Source: Desulfovibrio porci (GTDB lineage Bacteria; Desulfobacterota; Desulfovibrionia; Desulfovibrionales; Desulfovibrionaceae). Taken from it: 64,000 bases of DNA. The notes below the pieces were generated by a model, which made no database searches, was not told where the DNA came from, and saw nothing but the letters and a program-made list of their open reading frames with translations. Shown one piece after another: positions 1 through 9,307 of this stretch. The stretch lies in contig NZ_VUMH01000005.1 of NCBI RefSeq assembly GCF_009696265.1, positions 62,001 through 126,000 of the forward strand, given 5' to 3'. The number at the start of each line of letters is the position of its first letter. The first letter of the stretch is position 1. The translations under genes were made by a program, and so were the position numbers.

Positions 1-818
1 ACGTAGCCTTTACCAGGGCCAGGGACGAACTGCATATTTTCCGCACCGGCACGCCGAGTCAGGACAAATCCGGCTCGCTCTGCGCGGCTCTGGACATTCT
101 CTGGCAGGAAGCCGGTCTGGCCTTGCCCTACAGTCAGGGCGCGCCGCCGGAGGACCTGCCGACAGCCATACCGGACGATGCGGCCAGCCTTGAACCGTCC
201 TCCACGCTCTGCGCCGATACGGCTGCGGCGGAACAGGGCTGGCGGCCCATGCAGTGGCTGCCGCGTCTGAAAATCTTCCGTAACCCTCTGGGCGGCTTTG
301 CGTTCAAAACCGAGGACCGCGGTAGTCTGCTCCATTTCTGTCTGGAACATCTGCGCATCACCGGCCATGCGGAAGAGGACGCCAGGTCCGCCCTGTTCTT
401 CGGCCTGCGCCATTTCCCTCTGCCCGTGCCCGACGACGCAGCCCTGCGCAAGTCGTTGGCCGGAGCTCTGGCCTGGTTCGCGGCTCAGCCCGAGGCCGCA
501 CGCTGGCTTGCGTACGGCTGGCCCGAACAGTCGCTCATGGACGGGCAGGGGCATGTGCTGCGTATGGACCTGCTGGTGCGCGAAGCTTGGGGCCCGCTGG
601 TCATCGACTATAAAAGCGGCCGTCCTGAACAGGAACATATTCTTCAGGTTCGCCGCTATCTGGCCTGTCTGGAACAGTGCGGCGATTGTAGCGGCACGGC
701 GCGCGGCCTGCTGATCTACCTGGACCAGCGGCGCTTCCAGCTGGTGGAGGCGGACAAGGTTTCAGCACTCTGCGAAACGTGCGGCGCGCTTCTGCCGACA
801 GCCGGGGGCAGAGCATGA
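1..818 (+). CDS. addA: AddA-type UvrD helicase/nuclease, C-terminal part (5' truncated)
   Basis: The reading frame is open from the window edge, so this is the 3' end of a larger gene. The first codons (frame starting at base 3) encode VAFTRARDELHIF, the motif VI of UvrD/Rep superfamily 1 helicases. About 190 residues later VIDYKSG followed by a Gln-rich helix matches the PD-(D/E)XK nuclease core found at the C-terminus of AddA/RecB. AddA is the helicase-nuclease subunit that, with AddB, resects double-strand breaks for RecA loading. The stop codon overlaps the addB start in an ATGA, so the two are translationally coupled. The order addA-addB is read directly; the helicase core lies outside the window. 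Confidence 0.85.
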   Translation, partial: VAFTRARDELHIFRTGTPSQDKSGSLCAALDILWQEAGLALPYSQGAPPEDLPTAIPDDAASLEPSSTLCADTAAAEQGWRPMQWLPRLKIFRNPLGGFAFKTEDRGSLLHFCLEHLRITGHAEEDARSALFFGLRHFPLPVPDDAALRKSLAGALAWFAAQPEAARWLAYGWPEQSLMDGQGHVLRMDLLVREAWGPLVIDYKSGRPEQEHILQVRRYLACLEQCGDCSGTARGLLIYLDQRRFQLVEADKVSALCETCGALLPTAGGRA

Positions 819-3730
819 GCGCGACGCCCTTTTTGATTTTTCCCTGGCAGCGAGCTTTTTTGCCCGATCTTAAAGCAATGCTGGAAGAATGCAGCGGCGG
901 ACGGCCCGGCTCGGCCCTGCTCATCGTGCCGCACAACCGTCCCTGGCGCTATCTTCTGCAGCTCTATGCCCAGGAAGGCGGCCCGCGCCTGCTGCCCAAA
1001 GTCCTCACACTGTCCGAGATGGTGAAGATCTGGCGGAGCGGCGCCAGCGATGCGCCGCTGCACACGGCCAACCTGCTGGACCGCGTGGCTCTGCTCCACG
1101 GCTGCGTACAGTCTCTGACCGGGGAGGACGCGGCCCTTTCCGCTCGTTTCGCGCGCATGGACATGGCGCTTTTTTTGCCCTGGGGGCTGCGTCTGGCCGC
1201 TCTGCTGGAGGAAATGCTCGGCCAAGGACTGGAAGCCGCCGATCTGGCCTACGTGGAGAATGAAGTGGCCGCAACCGCCGCAGCCCTGCTGGGAGCGCTG
1301 GGGCGGATCGGCCGCGCCTATCTGAAAGCCCTGGACGAGCGCCAGTGGACCACGCCGGGCCTGGATCAGTACATGGCTGGCCGCCATGCGTCGCAAATCC
1401 CGCCGCTGCTCGTCCCCGCCCCGGACAGACCGGTGCTGGTGGCCGGCTTTTCCGTGCTGACCGGCACGGAGGACAGGCTTCTGCGCGCTCTCTGGCGGGC
1501 GGGAGCGCACATTTGCCTGCACAGTGATCCGGCTCTGGCCGGAAATGCCCCCGCACATTGGGCCTGCGCCGAACACGCGGCCTGGCTGCGGCGCTGGCAG
1601 GCCCGCGCGCGCCTAGCCTTGGAACCCGATCCGCAGGAGGCGGCGCACAAGCCGCGTTTGTCTTTTTTCGCCGGGTATGACTGCCATTCGCAGCTCCAGG
1701 CCCTGCGCGGGACCCTGGCTGACAAGCCGGATGCCGCTACGCCTTCAACCGCCGTGGTGCTGACGGACAGCGCCTTGCTCATGCCCGTGCTGCACCATCT
1801 GCCGGACAAAGACGTCAACGTGTCCATGGGCTATCCCCTGCCCCGCTCGCCCCTCAACCGTTTGCTGGACGCCCTGCTGCGCCTGCAGGCCGGGCGTTCC
1901 GAGGACGGGCGTTATTACTGGCGCGACCTGCTGCAATGTCTGCGGCATCCCTATCTGAACATGCTCAAGGCGGATGATGCGGACGGCCGCAGCCTGCCGT
2001 TGTGCGACGCCCTGCGCCGTCTGGAGAATCTGGTCCGCACGGGCAGCCGTTTTGTGGATCTGCCGACCCTGGCTGACGAATGCCGCGCCGCCTTGCCCGA
2101 GCCTCTGGCCGCGCTGTTTTCCCGATGCCTGTCGGTCATGCTGGACGCCGTGTCCGCCGCACGTACCACAGCGGACATGGCCGAATGCCTGCGCGGCATC
2201 TGTGATTTCCTGCTGGACTACGGCGGCGAGATGTGGCGTCATTTTCCTCTGGATGCGGAAGCCATGTACCGTCTGATGCGCCACGCCGAACCCATTCTGC
2301 GCGAAACCTGCCTGGCGCAAACGCCTTTTCCGCCGACCGTGCTGCACGGCATCACCCGCCAGGTGCTGGAGCAGGAGCGCGTGCCCTTTGAGGCTGAGCC
2401 GCTCACGGGTCTGCAGGTGCTCGGCATGCTGGAAACCCGCCTGCTGCACTTTGAGCGCGTGCTGATCGTGGACGCCACGGACGACAAACTGCCCGGTAAT
2501 CCGGCTCAGGACCCGTTGCTGCCGGATTCCCTGCGCCAGGTTCTGGGCCTGCCCGACGCCCGCCGCCGCGAGCGCACGGCGGCGCATACGCTCTACCGTT
2601 TGTGCGCCGGAGCCGATGAAGTGCATTTTTTCTGGCAGGAGGGCATCAGCCGTTCCGCGCTCTTTGACGGCAAAAAAAGCCGCAGTCGCTTTGTGGAGCA
2701 GTTGATCTGGGAGGAGGAACAGCGCCGGGGCGCGCTGCTCGCACCCGGTGAGGCGCCGCTGGCCGCGGCGCGCTGCACGGTGCGCGCCACCCAGACCCGG
2801 CCCAAAAGCCTGGAACGCCGGGCGGGCCTGGACGCGGCGGTACAAAAGCTTCTGCGCGAACCGCTTTCCGCCACTCGCCTTGATGTTTATCTGCAATGTC
2901 CCTTGCGCTTCGCCTGGCAATACCTCTGCCGCCTCGCACCCCAGCGGGAAATCAACGAGGGCGACGATCCGGCGGCCGTGGGCATATGCATTCACAATAC
3001 GTTGCGCGCGCTGTACGAACCCTATCTGCATAAGGAAGTGCGGCGGGGCGACATTTCCATGGAAACCGTGCGGGCCCGCTTCTACGAAGCTCTGGAAGCG
3101 GCGGATCTGCGCCGCCTTCTCCCGGCGGACAGTTGCCTGATGCTGGAAACGGCCGCGCCGTTGCGTCTGGAGCGCTTTCTGGCGCAACAGCCCGAGAGCA
3201 CGCTGATCCTGGCTCTGGAAGAAAAACTGACTGCGGATTTGGCGCTTAACGGGCGCAGTTATGCCTTTACCGGCACCCTTGACCGTCTGGACCGGCGCGA
3301 CGGCCAGCTGCATGTGCTGGACTACAAGACCGGCGGCATCAAACGGCACGACGGCGGGCTCTGGACCGATGCCCCCTTCTTTCAGAAGGTGGCCCTGGCC
3401 TGTGCCCCGGAGCAGGATGCTTCTCCGGAAGCGTTGTTTGAGGAATTGCGCGAGCGTCTGCCCAGCCTGCAATTGCCCTGTTACCTGTCCATGCTCATGG
3501 CCGGAAAAATGGGAAATCCCGGCGATGCCGCCCTGGTGGAACTTAAGGAAGATGGGGCGGAAATCCCCCTTTTCGGTGGGCTGGCGGACGAAGATCTGGC
3601 GGAGGCTCTCGGCTACTGCGACCTCAGCCTGGCGCTGGTGCTGCGCCACCTGGAAAGCGCTCCGCATTTCGCGGCCCGGCCCGACAGGCATTGCGCCTGG
3701 TGCCCGTATGCCGGATTGTGCGCGGCCTGA
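815..3730 (+). CDS. addB: AddB-like PD-(D/E)XK nuclease subunit, 971 aa
   Basis: Start chosen at the ATG overlapping the addA stop; an in-frame Met at 779 lies inside addA and has no better support. The N-terminal two thirds resemble an inactivated helicase: the expected Walker A region reads LLIVPHNRPW with no GKT, as in proteobacterial-type AddB. The C-terminal nuclease domain has TGTLDRLD followed by LDYKTGG. Cysteines at residue 695 and at 960, 963 and 969 (CX2CX5C) fit the four-cysteine iron-sulfur staple that locks AddB/Dna2-type nuclease domains. Expected role: second nuclease subunit of the AddAB recombination enzyme. Function by family; Chi recognition cannot be judged from sequence. 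Confidence 0.85.
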   Translation: MSATPFLIFPWQRAFLPDLKAMLEECSGGRPGSALLIVPHNRPWRYLLQLYAQEGGPRLLPKVLTLSEMVKIWRSGASDAPLHTANLLDRVALLHGCVQSLTGEDAALSARFARMDMALFLPWGLRLAALLEEMLGQGLEAADLAYVENEVAATAAALLGALGRIGRAYLKALDERQWTTPGLDQYMAGRHASQIPPLLVPAPDRPVLVAGFSVLTGTEDRLLRALWRAGAHICLHSDPALAGNAPAHWACAEHAAWLRRWQARARLALEPDPQEAAHKPRLSFFAGYDCHSQLQALRGTLADKPDAATPSTAVVLTDSALLMPVLHHLPDKDVNVSMGYPLPRSPLNRLLDALLRLQAGRSEDGRYYWRDLLQCLRHPYLNMLKADDADGRSLPLCDALRRLENLVRTGSRFVDLPTLADECRAALPEPLAALFSRCLSVMLDAVSAARTTADMAECLRGICDFLLDYGGEMWRHFPLDAEAMYRLMRHAEPILRETCLAQTPFPPTVLHGITRQVLEQERVPFEAEPLTGLQVLGMLETRLLHFERVLIVDATDDKLPGNPAQDPLLPDSLRQVLGLPDARRRERTAAHTLYRLCAGADEVHFFWQEGISRSALFDGKKSRSRFVEQLIWEEEQRRGALLAPGEAPLAAARCTVRATQTRPKSLERRAGLDAAVQKLLREPLSATRLDVYLQCPLRFAWQYLCRLAPQREINEGDDPAAVGICIHNTLRALYEPYLHKEVRRGDISMETVRARFYEALEAADLRRLLPADSCLMLETAAPLRLERFLAQQPESTLILALEEKLTADLALNGRSYAFTGTLDRLDRRDGQLHVLDYKTGGIKRHDGGLWTDAPFFQKVALACAPEQDASPEALFEELRERLPSLQLPCYLSMLMAGKMGNPGDAALVELKEDGAEIPLFGGLADEDLAEALGYCDLSLALVLRHLESAPHFAARPDRHCAWCPYAGLCAA

Positions 3731-3790
3731 ACACGGGCGCATACAGTATTTTCATTTCTGTTCTCCCGTCCGTACCCGCATTGACTATTC

Positions 3791-3818
3791 TTGACTAATT
3801 CTTTGTCGTTCTTATAAA
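3791..3818 (+). promoter_or_regulatory. Candidate sigma-70 promoter
   Basis: TTGACT at 3791-3796 and TATAAA at 3813-3818 with a 16-base spacer. The TTGACT word also occurs ten bases upstream (3781-3786). It would give a leader of more than 300 bases for the oxidoreductase gene at 4156. Confidence 0.5.
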
Positions 3819-4036
3819 TAGAGAATGAAATATGATGTGGATTCAGTTACGTACAGGTGTAATAAACACGAAAAGTCAGGAAAAACGATCACTGTGGTGG
3901 CATACTGCGGGAAAGCAGCTGTTGAAAATTAGTTTTTCCGGTATAGTTATTAATGTTCTGCAATGAACGGCATGACAAACAGGGCGGGCAGAATGCGGTT
4001 CGGCATGAAAAAATTGCCGTTACCCGCTCCGTCTTA

Positions 4037-4065
4037 TTGCGCCTTGTGACTTTTCGTTCTATGCT
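4037..4065 (+). promoter_or_regulatory. Candidate proximal promoter of the flavin oxidoreductase gene
   Basis: TTGCGC at 4037-4042, 17-base spacer, TATGCT at 4060-4065. The -35 is weak and the -10 is moderate. Position relative to the start codon (about 85 bases) is plausible. Confidence 0.3.
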
Positions 4066-4134
4066 AATTGCCAAATGGTTGGGGATAACCGTCAGATGTC
4101 GGCCGGGGGGCCGACGGCGGACCCCGTACTGGTT

Positions 4135-4150
4135 CAAGACGGAGGTCTTG
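4135..4150 (+). promoter_or_regulatory. Hairpin presenting the Shine-Dalgarno in its loop
   Basis: CAAGAC (4135-4140) pairs perfectly with GTCTTG (4145-4150) around a GGAG loop (4141-4144). The ribosome binding site GGAGGT (4141-4146) therefore sits in the loop and first stem pairs, nine bases before the ATG at 4156. This also supports the 4156 start over the upstream in-frame ATG at 4075. Confidence 0.45.
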
Positions 4151-4155
4151 TCACA

Positions 4156-5328
4156 ATGCCCTTCCCTTCTTTGAAAATCGGCAATCTCACGGCTAAAGTG
4201 CCCGTCGTTCAGGGCGGCATGGGCGTGGGAATATCTCTTTCCGGTCTTGCGTCGGCTGTCGCCAACCAGGGCGGCATCGGCGTCATTGCCGGAGCCATGA
4301 TCGGCATGAAAGAGCCGGATGTGGCCAAAAATCCTCTGGAAGCCAATCTGCGCGCCCTGCGCAATGAAATTATCAAGGCCCGCGAACTTTCCAACGGCAT
4401 TATCGGCGTCAACATCATGGTGGCTTTGACCACCTTCAGCCAGATGGTGCGCACCTCCATTGAGCACAAGGCGGATATCATTTTTTCCGGCGCGGGACTG
4501 CCGCTGGACATGCCGCGCCACCTGCTGCAGCTCTGCGAGGAAAAGAAGGAAGAGTTCAAAACCAAACTCGTTCCCATTGTTTCCTCCGGCAGGGCCGCCA
4601 CGGTTATTGCCAAAAAATGGCTCTCCCGCTTCAATTATCTGCCGGACGCCTTTGTGGTGGAAGGCCCCAAAGCGGGCGGTCATCTGGGCTTCAAACCCGA
4701 GGAAATCCAGGATCCCGCGCACGCGCTGGAAGTTCTGGTGCCCGAGGTGGTGGAAGCGGTCAAACCCTTTGAAGACAAGTTCGGTCGAGCTGTGCCGATT
4801 ATTGCGGCCGGTGGCGTATACACCGGCGCGGACATTAAAAAATTCCTGGATCTGGGAGCCGCCGGCGTCCAGATGGGAACGCGCTTTGTGGCCACCCATG
4901 AATGCGACGCGGACGAACGCTTCAAGCAAAGCTATCTTGCGGCCAGGCAGGAAGACGTGACCATCATCCGCAGCCCTGTGGGCATGCCGGGCCGCGCGTT
5001 GACCAACGATTTCATCAATGCCGCGCGCGAGGGGCTGAAAAAGCCCTTTAAGTGCATTTTCCACTGCGTCAGCACCTGCCAGCAGGAAAAGACCCCATAT
5101 TGCATCGCTCAGGCGCTGATCAGCGCCATGCGCGGCAATCTGGAGCGTGGTTTCGCCTTCTGCGGAGCCAATGTCTTCCGGGTGAACAAGATCATTTCCG
5201 TGCATGAACTGATGGATTCCCTGCAGCGTGAATTCGACGACGCCATGAATTCACTGAGCAAGGGCGTGCAGAACATGCAATCCATGCTGGGATACGGCAA
5301 CAAGCCTGAACAAGCCCAGATGCGCTGA
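4156..5328 (+). CDS. Nitronate monooxygenase / FabK-like flavin oxidoreductase, 390 aa
   Basis: FMN-dependent TIM-barrel protein of the nitronate monooxygenase/2-nitropropane dioxygenase family. The N-terminus (IGNLTAKVPVVQGGMGVGIS) and the later VEGPKAGGHLGF, IIAAGGVYTG and GVQMGTRFVAT segments are the family's FMN and phosphate-binding stretches. Members either oxidise alkyl nitronates or, as FabK, reduce enoyl-ACP with NAD(P)H; the sequence alone does not decide. The start is the ATG behind GGAGGT. The C-terminus carries a cysteine cluster (CIFHCVSTCQQ and CIAQ), longer than minimal family members and possibly metal or disulfide related. Stands alone, with its own candidate promoters and a strong terminator. 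Confidence 0.8.
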   Translation: MPFPSLKIGNLTAKVPVVQGGMGVGISLSGLASAVANQGGIGVIAGAMIGMKEPDVAKNPLEANLRALRNEIIKARELSNGIIGVNIMVALTTFSQMVRTSIEHKADIIFSGAGLPLDMPRHLLQLCEEKKEEFKTKLVPIVSSGRAATVIAKKWLSRFNYLPDAFVVEGPKAGGHLGFKPEEIQDPAHALEVLVPEVVEAVKPFEDKFGRAVPIIAAGGVYTGADIKKFLDLGAAGVQMGTRFVATHECDADERFKQSYLAARQEDVTIIRSPVGMPGRALTNDFINAAREGLKKPFKCIFHCVSTCQQEKTPYCIAQALISAMRGNLERGFAFCGANVFRVNKIISVHELMDSLQREFDDAMNSLSKGVQNMQSMLGYGNKPEQAQMR

Positions 5329-5355
5329 CCGGGAGATCACGCTGTCGGAATGCAG

Positions 5356-5404
5356 AGAGAGCGGTCCGGGGCAGATATGCTTGCCCCGGACCGCTCTCTT
5401 TTTT
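5356..5404 (+). terminator. Strong intrinsic terminator
   Basis: Perfect 18-bp stem (5356-5373 with 5382-5399), 8-base loop, followed by a T-run to 5404. It ends transcription of the flavin oxidoreductase gene and separates it from the convergent lolA. Confidence 0.9.
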
Positions 5405-5456
5405 ATGAATGGAAACCCTCTAAGCTGACTGTAATTTGCTTCTGTGAAAGTCGTTT

Positions 5457-6134
5457 TTACTTGAAGAGTTCCCGCTCCGGCACATCCCGGTCAATGCGAT
5501 CCTCCACCTCAATGCCCTTGGGCGGCGTAAAGCTGAAATCCGAGGACTTGAGACGCGCGTCGGGTTTGAAGGAGGTAAAGCGCACCTCATTGGTGTTGCC
5601 GTAAAAATCCACAATACTGGCCCGGCGGATGTAGCCGCTGCCCGGCTCCACCCAGATCAGGGCTTCCACCATCTGCGGCGCGGGTTCTTTGGGATACAGG
5701 CGCAACTTGGCCAAACCCTGCTCCTCGCCTTCGGGCTTCACTTCAAAATCTTTGGTCAGCGCCGCCTGGCCGGTAATTACCTGGATAATGCTGCGTGAAT
5801 CGCGCACCAGACTGGGCGGATAGCGATAAGCCACTTCCTCGTCGGGCAGATAATCCCAGATTTCCTTGGCCGTGACCACCAGGGTTTCCTCATGCGGCTT
5901 GGCGGTGTTCCAGCGAATCAGCAGGGGTTTCTGGAACAGCAGGCTACCCTGCCGCCGTTCCACAGAACCGCTTTCCTTGTGGGTAAGCGTCTGTTCAAAA
6001 TCCGCGGAAAAGGACTTCAGCGTCTCATAGCGCTCCTGGATGACGGAGGCCAAATCAGCCGCCATGGCGGGGGACAGCCAGAACAGTGCGCAAAGCGCAA
6101 TGCCCGCTGCGGTAAACATGCCGGATATACGCAT
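5457..6134 (-). CDS. lolA: LolA outer-membrane lipoprotein carrier, 225 aa
   Basis: Periplasmic chaperone that takes lipoproteins from LolCDE and passes them across the periplasm to the outer membrane. A signal peptide ends near residue 25 (AMA before ADLASV). The mature part shows the LolA pattern: FSADFEQTLTHKESG, a strand rich in RQGSLLFQKPLLIRW, then IWDYLPDEEVAYRY and a C-terminal FTPPKGIEVED. Length is normal. It lies 27 bases downstream of ftsK on the same strand, so efp-ftsK-lolA may be co-transcribed. Confidence 0.9.
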   Translation of the reverse strand: MRISGMFTAAGIALCALFWLSPAMAADLASVIQERYETLKSFSADFEQTLTHKESGSVERRQGSLLFQKPLLIRWNTAKPHEETLVVTAKEIWDYLPDEEVAYRYPPSLVRDSRSIIQVITGQAALTKDFEVKPEGEEQGLAKLRLYPKEPAPQMVEALIWVEPGSGYIRRASIVDFYGNTNEVRFTSFKPDARLKSSDFSFTPPKGIEVEDRIDRDVPERELFK

Positions 6135-6161
6135 TAGAACCTCCGCTGAATCATCAGCGCG

Positions 6162-8585
6162 TTATCTGACCACAGGCCGGGGCTTGCTGCCGTCGGCCGG
6201 ACCGATAATGCCGTCCATCTCCAATTGTTCCACCAGACGAGCGGCGCGGTTGAAACCGATTTTGAAACGCCGCTGCACGAGAGAGATGGATGCCCGTCCC
6301 TGCTCGCTGACAAAGGCCTGCACTTCGGCATATAAAGGATCCTGAGCCGCATCCCCCCCGCCAACACCCTGGCCTGAAGCGGTTTCCACGCCCCATTGGG
6401 CGAAATCCACCTGGTAGGAAGGGCTCAGATGCCTCTTCCAATGCGCCACGACGGACTGCACTTCCTCGTCACTCAGAAACGGCCCGTGCAGGCGCTGCAA
6501 ACGGCCGCCGCTGGGTTTGAAAAGCATGTCGCCCCGGCCCAGCAGATGTTCAGCGCCCACCTGATCCAGGATGGTGCGCGAGTCGTGCTTGGAAGTGACC
6601 TGAAAGGATATCCGGCAGGGAAAGTTGGCTTTGATCAGGCCGGTGACCACGTCCACACTGGGCCGCTGCGTGGCCAGAATCATATGAATGCCCGCAGCGC
6701 GGGCCAACTGGGCCAGACGCACGATGCTGGTTTCCACCTCGCGGGCGGCGGTCATCATCAGATCGGCCAGTTCGTCAATGACAATAACCAGATAGGGCAA
6801 AGGCTCCAGGTCCGAGAAATCGGGCGGCAGTTCATTTTTAAACGCCGCCAGTTTCTGGTTGAAGCCCGCCACGTTGCGCACGCCCAGACGGGCCATGGCC
6901 TCGTAGCGGCGGTCCATTTCATGCACGGCCCAATCCAGGGCGTTTTTGGCCTCGGCCATTTCCGTGACCACGGGATGGACCAGGTGCGGCTCATCGGCGT
7001 AGACCGCCATTTCAATGCGCTTGGGGTCCACCAGCAAAAGGCGCATGTCCTGTGGTTGGGTGCGGTACAGCAGGCTAATCAAAATGCCGTTGAGGCAAAC
7101 GCTCTTGCCCGCGCCCGTGGCCCCGGCCACCAGCAAATGCGGCATGCGGGTCAGATCGGCCATAAAAGGCTTGCCCGCGATGTCCTTGCCGAGAATCATG
7201 GTCAACGGTCCGCAGCCCTTGCGGAAGGCTTCAGAGGCGGCCAGCTCCCGGAAGTTGACGGTCTCCCGGTTGTCATTGGGAATTTCAATGCCCACGGTGT
7301 CCGAACCGGGGATGGGCGCCTGGATGCGCACAGCCATGGCCTTGAGCGCCAGGGCCAGATCGTCGCTGAGATTGGCGATGCGGCTGACCCGGATGCCGGG
7401 GGCCGGGCGCACCTCGTACATGGTCACTACCGGTCCGGGAGTGATGCGCACCAGTTCGCCCTGAATGTCGAAATCCTTGAGGCAGGCCATCAAGGCCTTG
7501 CCCTTGCCCTCACGGTCCTCGCGGCCGCTGGGGGTGGTCTTGGCAGGCGGCGTAAGCAGATCCAGGGCGGGCAGCGGCACAGGAGCCTTTTTGCCGAGCG
7601 CGGCGGAAATCAGATTGTCCCAAACATGCTTCTTGGGCTCGGCTTTTTCCGCAGCCGGAGCGGCTACAACTGCCGCCTCAGATTCGGGAGCATCCTGCGC
7701 ATCTTTTTCCCGGGGTTCGTCCGCTTCCTGCGTGACGACGGCAACAGGCGCGCCGCTCAGATCTTCTGCCACGGCGAAGGGATCGTCATTGTCCTCATCC
7801 ACAACGGGCGAAGTATAAGAAACTGCTTTTGCGGATGTCGACGCACCCCTGTCTTCGGGCCCGGCAGTATGCTTTTCCTCATAAACTTCAGGCAGGGAAT
7901 CGGCGGTGGGGTGAATATCTCCCAGTTTGTCCCGCCACCGGGCCAGAAAAGACCATTGCGGCAGACGCAGCCGGGGCAGCTTCCAGGCCCGGCGCGGGAT
8001 TTCGGCCTCAGAGCTTTTTTCGGCGTCTTGGGATTTGCCGTCGAGCTGTTTCTCAAGCTTGCCGCGCAGCCAATGGGCGAAGCGCGCCGCCAGGCTGAAC
8101 CAGGAAATGTTGCAGGCCAGTTGCAGGCCCACCAGCAGGACAAAAAGCCATAACAGGGCGGAACCGCCGGGACTCAGATAGCGGCTGGCGTTGTCATGCA
8201 GGGCGCTGCCCACCATGCCGCCGCCCCAGAGATCGCCCAGGGAGAGATCCCAGGCCGCGCCCATGACCAGCAGACAGACAGTCAGCAGGAAAAAGCCGCA
8301 CCATCGCCACCAGTGCATGGCATAGGACGGAGAAACGTAGGCCGCCCCCAGCGCGCCGAAGACCAGCGGCCAGAGAAAGGCGGCCACGCCGAAGACATCG
8401 TTGAGAAAGCCCGCCGCGTAGGCGCCGAACAATCCGGCCTTGTTCTGCACTGCCACGACGCCGCTGACCACGTGATTGAGGCTAGGGTCGTTGGAATCGA
8501 AGCTGGCCAGGCTGAGCAAAAGCAGCAAAGCCCAGAAGAGCAGAAAAAGGCCGAAGAGTTCGCGGCTGAATTTATGGGCGTCCGT
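6162..8585 (-). CDS. ftsK: FtsK/SpoIIIE DNA translocase, about 807 aa, probable ACG start
   Basis: Septal DNA pump that clears and aligns chromosome termini at division. N-terminal membrane segments are followed by a charged Glu/Ala/Pro linker, the RecA-like motor with Walker A GATGAGKS and Walker B YLVIVIDELADLM, and a C-terminal winged-helix gamma domain (QRRFKIGFNRAARLVEQLE). The frame is open back to the efp stop but contains no ATG or GTG, and the first TTG (8528) would remove half of the first membrane segment and lacks an SD. ACG at 8585 sits seven bases after GGGAGGG (8599-8593) and gives a normal FtsK N-terminus, DAHKFSRELFGLFLLFW. I therefore annotate from 8585. Next to xerD-type recombinase elsewhere in the window. 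Confidence 0.88.
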   Translation of the reverse strand, partial: TDAHKFSRELFGLFLLFWALLLLLSLASFDSNDPSLNHVVSGVVAVQNKAGLFGAYAAGFLNDVFGVAAFLWPLVFGALGAAYVSPSYAMHWWRWCGFFLLTVCLLVMGAAWDLSLGDLWGGGMVGSALHDNASRYLSPGGSALLWLFVLLVGLQLACNISWFSLAARFAHWLRGKLEKQLDGKSQDAEKSSEAEIPRRAWKLPRLRLPQWSFLARWRDKLGDIHPTADSLPEVYEEKHTAGPEDRGASTSAKAVSYTSPVVDEDNDDPFAVAEDLSGAPVAVVTQEADEPREKDAQDAPESEAAVVAAPAAEKAEPKKHVWDNLISAALGKKAPVPLPALDLLTPPAKTTPSGREDREGKGKALMACLKDFDIQGELVRITPGPVVTMYEVRPAPGIRVSRIANLSDDLALALKAMAVRIQAPIPGSDTVGIEIPNDNRETVNFRELAASEAFRKGCGPLTMILGKDIAGKPFMADLTRMPHLLVAGATGAGKSVCLNGILISLLYRTQPQDMRLLLVDPKRIEMAVYADEPHLVHPVVTEMAEAKNALDWAVHEMDRRYEAMARLGVRNVAGFNQKLAAFKNELPPDFSDLEPLPYLVIVIDELADLMMTAAREVETSIVRLAQLARAAGIHMILATQRPSVDVVTGLIKANFPCRISFQVTSKHDSRTILDQVGAEHLLGRGDMLFKPSGGRLQRLHGPFLSDEEVQSVVAHWKRHLSPSYQVDFAQWGVETASGQGVGGGDAAQDPLYAEVQAFVSEQGRASISLVQRRFKIGFNRAARLVEQLEMDGIIGPADGSKPRPVVR

Positions 8586-8618
8586 AGAGCTACCCTCCCG
8601 GACAGAGAACTGCTGAAA

Positions 8619-9176
8619 TCATTCCCGGCCCAGATATTCCTTGGTGCGGGTGTCCACCTTGATCCGGTCGCCGGTGTTCACGAAAATCGGCACCTGCACC
8701 GTGAGGCCGGTTTCCAGTTTGGCGGCCTTGGTGACGTTGCTCACCGTGTCGCCCTTGGCGCCGGGTTCGGTTTCCGTAACTTCCAGTACCAGGCTCAGCG
8801 GGATGTCGATATCCAGGGGACTGCTCTTGTAGAGCAGCACGCGGCATTCCTGCCCGTCCTTGAGAAAGCCTTCCTTGCCGCCGGTGGAAGCGGCGGCCAT
8901 CTGCAGCTGCTCATAATTGGTCATATCCATGAAAATCAGCTCGTCGTCCTGGCGATAGAGGAACTGCATATCACGGGTTTCCAGGTCGGGCTTGCCGACT
9001 TTTTCACCGGAACGGAAGGTGATGTCCTGCATACGTCCGGTGAGGATGTTGCGCAGCTTGGTGCGGACCATGGCCCCGCCCTTGCCGGGCTTGAAGTGTT
9101 GAAAATCCACTATTTCGTAAGGAATGCCTTCCACTTCGATCTTGAGGCCCTTGCGAAAGTCGGTGGTTGAATACAT
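8619..9176 (-). CDS. efp: Elongation factor P, 185 aa
   Basis: Ribosome-associated factor that relieves stalling at polyproline. Start chosen at the ATG at 9176, preceded by AGGAGG; a longer in-frame start at 9242 would add 22 unsupported residues. Length is typical for the family. The conserved loop reads FKPGKGGA, with Lys32 at the position that is modified in many EF-P proteins; no modification enzyme (EpmA/EpmB) is visible in the window. Three-domain beta-barrel layout ends in [18 protein letters not shown]. Its stop is in the same frame as ftsK, which follows directly. Confidence 0.95.
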   Translation of the reverse strand: MYSTTDFRKGLKIEVEGIPYEIVDFQHFKPGKGGAMVRTKLRNILTGRMQDITFRSGEKVGKPDLETRDMQFLYRQDDELIFMDMTNYEQLQMAAASTGGKEGFLKDGQECRVLLYKSSPLDIDIPLSLVLEVTETEPGAKGDTVSNVTKAAKLETGLTVQVPIFVNTGDRIKVDTRTKEYLGRE

Positions 9177-9307
9177 GCGTTCCTCCTGCCATGCCGCGGC
9201 ATGTTCTGTATGGGCGAAAATAACGCCGATCTCAATTGCCAAGCGGCGCGAGAGCGGCTACCGTATGGCGGACGTGGTCTTCCACGAACGCTCGTTGTTC
9301 CGAATTG

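Larger units (their letters stand above)
3731..4155. other. 425-base gap between addB and the flavin oxidoreductase
   Basis: No convincing gene. It is distinctly more AT-rich than its flanks around 3760-4080 and holds two candidate sigma-70 promoters (listed separately), a GC-rich hairpin at 4098-4115 (7-bp stem with a GGGG loop, no T-run, so not a terminator) and the leader hairpin that carries the ribosome binding site of the next gene. No clear terminator for addB was seen. Confidence 0.6.

Noticed and set aside
6396-8153. A 585-residue plus-strand frame
   Set aside because: Antisense to ftsK, whose Walker motifs are intact.
8619-8621. UGA between efp and ftsK as selenocysteine or programmed readthrough
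   Set aside because: EF-P ends normally at this stop and no SECIS-like structure is evident; only the frame coincidence is notable.
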